Below are positions 45,505-53,053 of a DNA stretch of 64,000 nt, in pieces. How positions within the stretch are numbered: the first letter of the stretch is position 1; every line of letters begins with the position of its first letter. The notes beneath the pieces were generated by a model. That model searched no databases. It saw only the letters and a program-made list of their open reading frames with translations, and was not told the DNA's origin. Made by a program: the position numbers and the translations under genes. The DNA comes from Pelagibacteraceae bacterium AG-325-J13 (GTDB lineage: Bacteria; Pseudomonadota; Alphaproteobacteria; Pelagibacterales; Pelagibacteraceae): contig QBYL01000001.1 of the NCBI GenBank assembly GCA_003282835.1, forward strand, positions 310,001 through 374,000, written 5' to 3'.

Positions 45505-45605
45505 TGTGGATAAATCATCTCTAGGTTGTATTTAGAGTCCACATTGGAATCAAAAAGGAATCAAAACATGAACATCTAATTAAGCAAATCTATGGTTGTG
45601 GATAA
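45505..45605 (+). other. Spacer with two exact DnaA boxes
   Basis: TGTGGATAA (reverse of TTATCCACA) occurs at 45505-45513 and again at 45597-45605, same orientation, 92 bases apart. An 8-bp inverted repeat, AATGTGGA with TCCACATT (45503-45510, 45538-45545), encloses a smaller CTCTA/TAGAG hairpin. AT-rich DNA follows to the next start. It could be a minor DnaA-binding or regulatory region; dnaA is not nearby. Confidence 0.5.
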
Positions 45606-45686
45606 TTGTTTTTTTTGTTTTAATTATAAAGCGATTTAAATACTGTTTAAAAACAACTTAACTGATTTAAAAAAAAAGGAGAAAAT

Positions 45687-46358
45687 ATGTTTTCAAAACA
45701 ACTAGGTCTTAAATTAGATCAATACCATTTATTAAAACATCCATTTTACCAAATTCACTGGAACGAAGGTAAATTAACTAGAGAAATTATTAAAGATTAT
45801 GCTGAACAATATTACCAGCATGTTAAAGCTTTTCCAAGATACATTAGCGCAACTCATTCAATTTGTGACGATCTTGAAAAAAGAAAAATATTGTTAGAAA
45901 ATTTACAAGACGAGGAAAATAAAGATGGCGATCATCCGAAACTTTGGAAAAATTTTGCTATGGCAATGGGAGCTGACGAAAAAGAAATTGAAAATGTAAA
46001 ATTAGATTGGTTTACCAAAGATATGATAGAAAACTTTTTCTATCAAGCCAGAAAGTCTTATGCTGAAGGATTGGCATCTCTATACACTTATGAAAGACAA
46101 ATTCCTGAAATAGCTGAAACTAAAATACAGGGACTAAAAAAATTCTATGGTGTAAGTTCAAAAAAAGGCCTCGAATTTTTTGAAGCACATAAATCTGCAG
46201 ATGTGATTCATAGAGCTGAATGTGAAAAATTATTGGATAGTCTTTCTAAAAATGAACAAGAAAAAGCTGAAAAAGCATCAATGTTAACAGCTAGATATCT
46301 TTGGAATTTCCTAAGTGGAATGACCTCTAAACATAAACTTCAGTTCGCTGCTGCATAG
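45687..46358 (+). CDS. CADD-type heme-oxygenase-like protein (probable p-aminobenzoate formation)
   Basis: A 223-residue all-helical protein of the TenA/PqqC-like superfamily, CADD branch: HPFYQIHWNEGKLTREIIKDYAEQYYQHVKAFPRYIS, LQDEENKDGDHPKLWKNFA, EGLASLYTYERQIPEIAETKI, and FFEAHKSADVIHRAECE. In Chlamydia CADD builds p-aminobenzoate from its own tyrosine with a dinuclear metal site. The carboxylate and histidine motifs expected for it are visible. SAR11 would need this for folate if it lacks pabABC. An AGGAG Shine-Dalgarno precedes the ATG. Confidence 0.82.
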   Translation: MFSKQLGLKLDQYHLLKHPFYQIHWNEGKLTREIIKDYAEQYYQHVKAFPRYISATHSICDDLEKRKILLENLQDEENKDGDHPKLWKNFAMAMGADEKEIENVKLDWFTKDMIENFFYQARKSYAEGLASLYTYERQIPEIAETKIQGLKKFYGVSSKKGLEFFEAHKSADVIHRAECEKLLDSLSKNEQEKAEKASMLTARYLWNFLSGMTSKHKLQFAAA

Positions 46359-46379
46359 ATAACTAGAAATTTAAGGTCG

Positions 46380-46760
46380 ATGAAAAATGACAAACACGTT
46401 TGGGATAATAAACTCCCAACGGCTCAAATGCTTGGGCGCTGGCAGCCATGGCATGCTGGCCATCAAAAACTTTTTGAGGAAATTTTAAAAAAGACTGGTC
46501 AGGTTAACATTATGGTCAGAGATGTTAAAGGAGTGGATGACAATCCGTTTGATTTCGAAACTGTCAAAAAAAACATATTTCAAGCTTTAAATGAATACAA
46601 AAATAGAATTCAAATTACACTCGTTCCCAATATCACTAATATTTGCTACGGAAGAGGTGTAGGATACAAGATAGAAGAAATTGTTTTGGATGAAAAAACC
46701 CAACAAATTTCAGCTACAAAGATTAGAGAACAAATGAGAAAAGAGGGCAAACTCAAATAG
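46380..46760 (+). CDS. Small HxGH nucleotidyltransferase
   Basis: A 126-residue protein with the cytidylyl/adenylyltransferase signature QMLGRWQPWHAGHQKLFEE (HAGH) and the C-terminal ISATKIREQM, equivalent to ISSTxxR. It is smaller than ATP sulfurylase but contains the whole catalytic core. It stands 66 bases upstream of aprM, after the CADD gene. A part in APS or sulfate nucleotide chemistry is suggested by context; nicotinate or pantetheine substrates are alternatives. Confidence 0.75.
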   Translation: MKNDKHVWDNKLPTAQMLGRWQPWHAGHQKLFEEILKKTGQVNIMVRDVKGVDDNPFDFETVKKNIFQALNEYKNRIQITLVPNITNICYGRGVGYKIEEIVLDEKTQQISATKIREQMRKEGKLK

Positions 46761-46826
46761 ATGCGAGCCATTCTCACTTGACCTATTATTATCACATATA
46801 TAAAATAAATTTAGGGGAAAATCACT

Positions 46827-47618
46827 ATGCTTACAAATAATCCATTCGCAGAATTAGCTTTGTCTTTACCAGCAACTGCTATGCAGTACTTCGTGATTTT
46901 AATGATCTTGTTAGTTATCATTAGTACGGGATTAGATATGCTTCATAAAAAAAATGTAGTTTATTTTTTTAGAAATGCCAAAAAAGCAAAAAAATCTGCA
47001 AAAACTGAATTAAGCCCGGGAAAAAAAACTGCAGTTATATTAAAGACTGTTGCTCATGATATTGCAACAACATCCGAACTTGGTATGGGCAAAAGAAGGT
47101 TGGCCCATGTTTTAGGAATGTACGGAACAGTTATATTTTGGATCACTTCTGTATTGTTGATATTTAATTATACAGATGGATCAGTTGCACCATCATATTT
47201 AACATCATCATGGCATGCAGGAGCCATCATGACTTGTATAGGCGGATATTGGTTTTGGTTTTTTTTAAGAGTTGATGTTTCAGCTGAAGCACACCCTTGG
47301 TATAGAATAATTACTGCTGATTTATTTGTGTTAGCTTTATTAGCATGTGCAACTTTCGGATTAGCTTGGTCTTATACTCAATCAAATAATATGATTGGAT
47401 TAAGTTATTTATTTTTAATTTTATACATTGTTTCAAATCTAGTCCTTTTTGGAGGAGTATATTGGTCTAAATTTGCTCATATGTTTTATAAACCTGGGGC
47501 TGCGATTCAAAAGAATTTAGCAGAAGCTGATGGATCTAGAGACAATTTGCCACCACCAGCAGATGCTCCAGAGCAGTTTGGTCTTGGAATTAAAAGAGAA
47601 CAACCTAAGCATTATTAA
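46827..47618 (+). CDS. aprM: AprM, predicted membrane anchor of APS reductase
   Basis: A 263-residue protein with five membrane helices at about 19-41, 93-115, 128-148, 163-183 and 190-212, and a proline-rich cytosolic C-terminus. It is the AprM-type subunit found with aprBA in sulfur-oxidising bacteria, where it may link the reductase to the quinone pool. Histidines near helix ends (HVLGMYG, HAGAIMT) could hold heme, but this is a guess. aprB follows 40 bases downstream. Confidence 0.85.
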   Translation: MLTNNPFAELALSLPATAMQYFVILMILLVIISTGLDMLHKKNVVYFFRNAKKAKKSAKTELSPGKKTAVILKTVAHDIATTSELGMGKRRLAHVLGMYGTVIFWITSVLLIFNYTDGSVAPSYLTSSWHAGAIMTCIGGYWFWFFLRVDVSAEAHPWYRIITADLFVLALLACATFGLAWSYTQSNNMIGLSYLFLILYIVSNLVLFGGVYWSKFAHMFYKPGAAIQKNLAEADGSRDNLPPPADAPEQFGLGIKREQPKHY

Positions 47619-47658
47619 GGATTTTATGATAAGAAACTTCAAGGAGAAAAAATAAATT

Positions 47659-48129
47659 ATGTCTACTTTTGTTTACATGACTAGATGCGATGGATGCGGG
47701 CACTGCGTGGATATTTGTCCTTCAGATATAATGCATATTGATGAAACAATTAGGAGAGCTAAAAATATTGAACCAAATTTTTGTTGGGAATGCTATTCTT
47801 GTGTTAAAGCTTGTCCAAATCATGCTATCGATGTAAGGGGATATGCAGACTTTGCACCAATGGGACACAGCGTGCGTGTTAGACGAGAGGAAGAAAAAGG
47901 AACCATTTCATGGAAAATTAAATTTAGAAATGGAACAGAAAAAGACTTTGTATCACCTATTACAACGAAACCTTGGGGTAAATTTATTCCTAAATTAGCT
48001 GAGGGAGATAAACCCAGACAAGGTGAAATGAATTCTGAAGTTTTATACTCTGAACCTGAAGGTTTAGATACAAAAAAAGATCTTCCAACTATTAGTAAAG
48101 ACTCATTTAAAAAAGGCGTTTATTATTAA
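47659..48129 (+). CDS. aprB: Adenylylsulfate reductase beta subunit AprB
   Basis: A 156-residue iron-sulfur subunit with two [4Fe-4S] motifs, CDGCGHCVDICPSDIMH and CWECYSCVKACPNHAID, followed by a DFAPMGHSVRV region and an AprA-wrapping tail. It passes electrons between AprA and the membrane partner. Direction in SAR11 is expected to be oxidative, sulfite to APS. The start has a CAAGGAG Shine-Dalgarno. The last base of its stop is the first of aprA. Confidence 0.95.
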   Translation: MSTFVYMTRCDGCGHCVDICPSDIMHIDETIRRAKNIEPNFCWECYSCVKACPNHAIDVRGYADFAPMGHSVRVRREEEKGTISWKIKFRNGTEKDFVSPITTKPWGKFIPKLAEGDKPRQGEMNSEVLYSEPEGLDTKKDLPTISKDSFKKGVYY

Positions 48130-49988
48130 TGCCTAAAAATAAAACAGTTCACGAAAATTGCGATGTTTTAGTTGTTGGAGGCGGAATGGCTGGTACCGGC
48201 GCCGCATTTGAAGCAAGACATTGGGGAAGAGATTTAAAAATAATTTGTGTTGAAAAAGCAAATATAGATCGGAGTGGAGCAGTGGCTCAAGGTTTATATG
48301 CAATTAATTGTTACATGGGTATGAGATGGAATGAAAATCAACCCGAAGACCATGTCAGATATGCAAGAAACGATTTGATGGGACTTGTTCGAGAAGATCT
48401 TGGTTACGATATGGCTCGTCATGTAGACTCAACTGTACACATGTTTGACGAATGGGGACTGCCGATGATGAAAGATAAAAAAACTGGCAGATACCAAAGA
48501 GAAGGTAAATGGCAGATAATGATTCACGGTGAAAGCTATAAACCAATTGTTGCAGAAGCAGCTAAAAAATCTGCAGATAAAATTTATAATAGAATTATGG
48601 TTACTCATTTATTGATGGATGAAAATAACGAAAATAGAGTTGGCGGAGCTGTGGGATTTAATATGAGAACAGGAGATTACCACGTGTTCAGAGCTAAAAC
48701 AGTTATAGTTGCTGCTGGTGGCGCATCACATATTTTTAAACCTAGGTCGGTGGGCGAGGGTATGGGCAGAACTTGGTACGCTCCTTGGAGCAATGGTTCG
48801 GCGTATGCTCTTCCAATAGCAGTTGGGGCAAAAATGACACAAATGGAAAATAGGATTGTCCTTTGTAGATTTAAAGATGGGTATGGGCCAGTGGGAGCAT
48901 ATTTCTTACATCTAAAAACATATACGCAAAATGCAAATGGCGAAAACTATGAAAAGAAATGGTATGACAAAACAAAAGAATTAGTTGGAGAGTATATTGA
49001 TCATCATCCAACTCCTACATGTTTAAGAAACCACGCATTTATCCAAGAAGTTATGGCGGGAGGAGGACCAATACATATGGTAACCAAGGAAGCATTTCAA
49101 GATCCTCACTTAGAAACTGTAGGTTGGGAAAACTTTTTAGGAATGACTGTTGGTCAAGCAGTTGTTTGGGCTTCACAAAATATTGATCCTAAATATACAA
49201 ATCCAGAGTTAACAACATCTGAGCCATACGTTATGGGCTCACATGCTACATGTTCTGGAGCTTGGGTAAGCGGACCAGAGGATATTGCTCCACCTGAATA
49301 TTTCTGGGGTTACAACAGGATGATGACGGTACAAGGCCTTTTTGGAGCAGGTGATACAGTCGGCGGAAGTGCTCATAAGTTTTCATCAGGATCATTTACT
49401 GAAGGAAGATTAGCGGCTAAAGCAGCAGTAAAATACATTGAAGATAAAAAATCAGAAAATCTAAAAGTTTCTGATAAACAGTGTGATGAGTTGAAAGAAA
49501 TTATATACAAACCTTTAGATAATTATACAGTTGGTAGAAATGAAATTACTGGAGGAACAGTTTCTCCAAGTTATATTTTACCAATTCAAGGTTTACAAAG
49601 ACTACAAAAAATTATGGATGAATACGTTGGCGGTATAACAGCTAATTATATGACCAATGATAATCTACTTAAAAAAGGATTAGAGCTTTTAGATTGGTTA
49701 CAAGAAGATTTAGAAAATGTTGGAGCAGAAGACTATCACCAACTAATGAGAGCTTGGGAATTAAAACATAGAACTTTAACTTCTCAGTGTGTTACTGAAC
49801 ATACGTTATTTAGAGAAGAAACTCGTTGGCCAGGATATTACTATAGAGGTGATAAGCTTAAGTTAGATGATGAGAATTGGCACTGTTTAACAGTTTCTAG
49901 AAGAGACCCAAAAACTGGAAAATTCACTATGGAAAAAATGCCAGTTTACCATATCGTTGGTGATGAAAAAGAAAAAAAAGCTTCTTAA
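48129..49988 (+). CDS. aprA: Adenylylsulfate reductase alpha subunit AprA
   Basis: A 619-residue flavoprotein that interconverts sulfite plus AMP and APS. The FAD-binding N-terminus is CDVLVVGGGMAGTGAAFEARHWG. Further landmarks are SGAVAQGLYAINCYMG, the conserved MTVGQAVVWASQ and GSHATCSGAWVSGPEDIAP, and TEHTLFREETRWPGYYYRGD. SAR11 AprA is known from marine surveys. A short gene of unknown function follows 10 bases downstream. Confidence 0.97.
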   Translation: MPKNKTVHENCDVLVVGGGMAGTGAAFEARHWGRDLKIICVEKANIDRSGAVAQGLYAINCYMGMRWNENQPEDHVRYARNDLMGLVREDLGYDMARHVDSTVHMFDEWGLPMMKDKKTGRYQREGKWQIMIHGESYKPIVAEAAKKSADKIYNRIMVTHLLMDENNENRVGGAVGFNMRTGDYHVFRAKTVIVAAGGASHIFKPRSVGEGMGRTWYAPWSNGSAYALPIAVGAKMTQMENRIVLCRFKDGYGPVGAYFLHLKTYTQNANGENYEKKWYDKTKELVGEYIDHHPTPTCLRNHAFIQEVMAGGGPIHMVTKEAFQDPHLETVGWENFLGMTVGQAVVWASQNIDPKYTNPELTTSEPYVMGSHATCSGAWVSGPEDIAPPEYFWGYNRMMTVQGLFGAGDTVGGSAHKFSSGSFTEGRLAAKAAVKYIEDKKSENLKVSDKQCDELKEIIYKPLDNYTVGRNEITGGTVSPSYILPIQGLQRLQKIMDEYVGGITANYMTNDNLLKKGLELLDWLQEDLENVGAEDYHQLMRAWELKHRTLTSQCVTEHTLFREETRWPGYYYRGDKLKLDDENWHCLTVSRRDPKTGKFTMEKMPVYHIVGDEKEKKAS

Positions 49989-49998
49989 TTTTTTTTAA

Positions 49999-50349
49999 AT
50001 GGATTTGATGGATAAAAGTGATGACGAAGTCATAAAAATCGCTAGTCCTATTTGGTTAAACTTAATCAAATCTTCTAACATTCAAGACTATGGAGGTTTT
50101 ACAAAAGATTTTTCTTCACAAATGCTTTATGGAGCTAATGAAGTTGAGCTAGGCAAGCAATGGGCTAGTAATAAACTTTTAACCAGCTTATCAGAGAAAC
50201 AAGATGTTCTGGGCTGTATTAGAAGAGACAAATTTATAACTGTATTATATAAGCAAACTAGCAATGTTTTACCCGGTGAATTTCTAGGGAGACTAGTTTT
50301 AGGTGTTGAAGGAGAAATGATAAAAGTTTTTGGAGCAACTATTTATTAA
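49999..50349 (+). CDS. Uncharacterised protein in the apr operon
   Basis: A 116-residue soluble protein without cysteine pairs or membrane helices. It starts MDLMDKSDDEVIKIASPIWLN and ends LPGEFLGRLVLGVEGEMIKVFGATIY; the shape suggests an NTF2-like alpha-beta fold. I do not recognise the family. The gaps of 10 bases to aprA and 36 to the TauE gene place it in the sulfite block. Confidence 0.7.
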   Translation: MDLMDKSDDEVIKIASPIWLNLIKSSNIQDYGGFTKDFSSQMLYGANEVELGKQWASNKLLTSLSEKQDVLGCIRRDKFITVLYKQTSNVLPGEFLGRLVLGVEGEMIKVFGATIY

Positions 50350-50385
50350 TATTGACAAGATCAAGTTTCAGGCATACTTAGAAGA

Positions 50386-51519
50386 ATGTTGGATATTTAC
50401 CTTCCTATCGCTCAAGTAAATGTAGATATCTTTTTATTACTATTTTTAAGCGCAGCCGTTGGAATTTTGTCAGGTTTATTTGGAGTTGGCGGAGGATTTT
50501 TAATGACACCGTTTTTAATTTTTATGGGTATACCACCGGTATACGCAGTTCCAAATGAAGTAAATAATATTTTAGCCACTTCAGTATCTGGATCTTTAAC
50601 ACATTGGTATAAAGATACTCTAGATTACAAGATGGGCTTGATGATTGTTAGCGGTGGAATTGTTGGAACTCTTTTAGGCATTACTACTTTTTCATATTTT
50701 TCTTCGATAGGCAAAATTAGCATAATTATTTCATTACTTTATATGTATCTTTTAGCAATAGTTGGCACTTTAATGTTAATTGAAGGAATTAAAGAAAAAA
50801 ATCGTCAAATAAAAAAAATCAAAATTAAACAAAAGTTACATGATCATAATTGGCTACAAGGTTTACCGCTGAGGATGAGATTTCATAAATCCAAGCTATA
50901 TGAAAGTGCACTGACTCCAATTTTACTTGGATTGATTGTTGGCTTTGTTGCTGCAATGATGGGAATAGGCGGAGCTTTTTTGATGGTCCCTGCAATGATT
51001 TATATAGTAGGTATGCCAGTGAAACTGATACCTGGGACATCTTTATTTGTTACAATTTTTATAAGCGCAATAGTTACGATACTTCACGCTTTTAATTATG
51101 GTTCAATTGATTTATTTTTAGTAATTCCGCTAATCTTAGGTTCTATTGTTGGCGTACAGTTAGGTCAAAAATTGGGTCAATTTTTAGATAGTACGGAATT
51201 AAAATCTCTATTTGCAATGCTTTTGTTATCAGTATCAATTGCTATCGGTTATGACTCTTTTTTTAGAGATAAAGATAATTTTTTTAATGGTAATAAAATA
51301 ATTAAAACAGATTTAAATGCTTTAGCTGAATTTACTATTAAATTTTCTGATGAAAATCCATTTTTATATGGAGCCTTAGCAATATTGCTTGCGGTAGCTT
51401 TAGGAGCATTAACTGCTTTTGCTAGAAAAATGTTAAGTCCAGTTATAAGAAAAATGTTAAGCGATTTTAAAAAAAACAAACAAGGAAAAAAAGAAGAAAT
51501 TAAGTTTCCAGAAAAATAA
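50386..51519 (+). CDS. TauE/SafE family sulfite or sulfonate exporter
   Basis: A 377-residue membrane protein with two related halves, each with the TSUP motif: GLFGVGGGFLMTPFLIFMGIPP near residue 32 and MMGIGGAFLMVPAMIYIVGMP near residue 195. It has about eight to nine helices. TauE exports sulfite or sulfoacetate in taurine degraders. With AprBA on one side and SuyAB/Xsc on the other, sulfite export is the likely job. The end lies 3 bases from the convergent suyB stop. Confidence 0.88.
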   Translation: MLDIYLPIAQVNVDIFLLLFLSAAVGILSGLFGVGGGFLMTPFLIFMGIPPVYAVPNEVNNILATSVSGSLTHWYKDTLDYKMGLMIVSGGIVGTLLGITTFSYFSSIGKISIIISLLYMYLLAIVGTLMLIEGIKEKNRQIKKIKIKQKLHDHNWLQGLPLRMRFHKSKLYESALTPILLGLIVGFVAAMMGIGGAFLMVPAMIYIVGMPVKLIPGTSLFVTIFISAIVTILHAFNYGSIDLFLVIPLILGSIVGVQLGQKLGQFLDSTELKSLFAMLLLSVSIAIGYDSFFRDKDNFFNGNKIIKTDLNALAEFTIKFSDENPFLYGALAILLAVALGALTAFARKMLSPVIRKMLSDFKKNKQGKKEEIKFPEK

Positions 51520-51522
51520 GAC

Positions 51523-52689
51523 CTATGCACTTCGATAAAGTTTAGTCATAACGAATTCTTTATGACCTAATGCTTCTGCGCAAGTAAGTCTACCATTAGC
51601 CACTCTTAACATTGTCTTTATTAATTCGTCACCTGCTTGAGAAAGATTCATCTCTCTTGAAAGGATTTTTGAAACGTCACAGTCTACGTGTTCTTTCATT
51701 AATTTTGCAGTTAACGGGTTAGCTGTTAGTTTTACAACTGGCTCTATAGGGTTTCCAATTATATTTCCTTGACCTGTTGGAAAAAGATGAATATTAAATC
51801 CGCCAGCGGCTTGTAAAGTTACACACTCAGCAGCAGCTGATGACGTATCCATAAAATATAAACCTTTACCTTTTTTGGGTTCTTCAGCAGGTTCAAGTAC
51901 ATCAATAAACTTTAAATTACCAATTTTTTGAAAATTTCCGAACGCTTTCTCCTCGATAGTAGTCAAACCACCAGCAATATTCCCAGCAGTTGGTTGGCTC
52001 TCAGAAAGATCATTAGTTGCCTCCTTTAAAATAAAATCATTATAGGCACTCCATGTTTTCATAAATTTATCTTTAGCTTCTGGTGTAGATCCTCTAGCAG
52101 CGCAAACAGTCTCAGCTCCAGTTAGTTCAGAAGTTTCACCAAAACATAAATGCACACCAAACGGTTCTAACTTTTCCATCAAATTTCCAACTGTAGGATT
52201 AGAAGCTAAACCAGACGTAGTATCAGATTCACCACACTTTACTGAAATCCATAAATCGCTTAAAGGGCATTCCTCTCTTTGTATTTCAGATGCCCATTGA
52301 GAAAATTCTTGAGCTTTTTTAGAAGCTTTCATAATAGTGCCAATATCACCAGTTCTTTCAATGTGAAATCCTTCAACTGGTTTACCTGTCTTTGCAATTT
52401 CATCAACAATTCGTTTTGTCCATTTAGGTTCAATTCCTATTACTATAACAGCTGCCACATTAGGATTTTTACCTGTTCCTATCATTGTTCTAAAATGTAA
52501 TTCTAAATCTGCACCAAATTGTAATCTTCCGTATGAGTGTGGAAGAGCTATTGTTCCTTTAATATTATTAGCCACTGCTTCTGCACAAGCATTAGAAATG
52601 TCATCTACAGGCAATATAATAACGTGATTTCTAGTTCCTGCTCTACCATTTTCCCTTTTATAACCTAAAAAAGTTTTTGGAATTTCCAT
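51523..52689 (-). CDS. suyB: (2R)-sulfolactate sulfo-lyase large subunit SuyB-like
   Basis: A 388-residue UxaA/SuyB-family protein with [67 protein letters not shown] and [20 protein letters not shown]. SuyAB splits 3-sulfolactate to pyruvate and sulfite. Altronate dehydratase is the near alternative, but the separate SuyA-like gene and the divergent Xsc gene favour sulfolactate. Four bases separate it from suyA. Confidence 0.87.
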   Translation of the reverse strand: MEIPKTFLGYKRENGRAGTRNHVIILPVDDISNACAEAVANNIKGTIALPHSYGRLQFGADLELHFRTMIGTGKNPNVAAVIVIGIEPKWTKRIVDEIAKTGKPVEGFHIERTGDIGTIMKASKKAQEFSQWASEIQREECPLSDLWISVKCGESDTTSGLASNPTVGNLMEKLEPFGVHLCFGETSELTGAETVCAARGSTPEAKDKFMKTWSAYNDFILKEATNDLSESQPTAGNIAGGLTTIEEKAFGNFQKIGNLKFIDVLEPAEEPKKGKGLYFMDTSSAAAECVTLQAAGGFNIHLFPTGQGNIIGNPIEPVVKLTANPLTAKLMKEHVDCDVSKILSREMNLSQAGDELIKTMLRVANGRLTCAEALGHKEFVMTKLYRSA

Positions 52690-52693
52690 TTGA

Positions 52694-52981
52694 TTACCAC
52701 TTTTTAGTTTTTACGTTATGTACATGCACATGATCACCTTTTTTAATTGGCTTAACTACCTTTCCAATATCATGTCCATATTTTAAAATTGTGTCACCTT
52801 CCTTAAGGTCTTGTAGAGCTATCTTGTGACCTAAAGGCACCTCGTTTGTAGAGCTCACTTTTATAGTTTTGTCATTTTCCATTATCCAAGCATTACATTC
52901 TTGACCTTTTTTCGTCATTTCTATAACAACTACACCAACATTGTCTTTTTCATCGTGGATAATTAAGTCTGGCTGTGACAT
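52694..52981 (-). CDS. suyA: (2R)-sulfolactate sulfo-lyase small subunit SuyA-like
   Basis: A 95-residue SAF-domain protein: [61 protein letters not shown]. This matches the SuyA / UxaA N-terminal domain as a separate chain, as in Paracoccus SuyAB. It lies first in the reverse operon. It is divergent from xsc, about 70 bases apart, so both may be controlled from one shared region. Confidence 0.87.
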   Translation of the reverse strand: MSQPDLIIHDEKDNVGVVVIEMTKKGQECNAWIMENDKTIKVSSTNEVPLGHKIALQDLKEGDTILKYGHDIGKVVKPIKKGDHVHVHNVKTKKW

Positions 52982-53053
52982 AAAATATTTAATGGATATA
53001 GACTAAATTTTGATATATTGAAAGAGAGTTTTAACAATAATTTAAGGACCACA
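52982..53053. promoter_or_regulatory. Divergent suyAB / xsc promoter region
   Basis: A 72-base A/T-rich spacer between the two sulfonate units, with the AAGGA Shine-Dalgarno of xsc at its end. A TATATT at 53009-53016 area could be a -10. No clear operator is visible. Shared control is inference from position. Confidence 0.35.

Noticed and set aside
45505-45605. Calling this spacer oriC outright
   Set aside because: Only two boxes, no dnaA or other usual origin neighbours in view, and whole-genome skew cannot be computed here.
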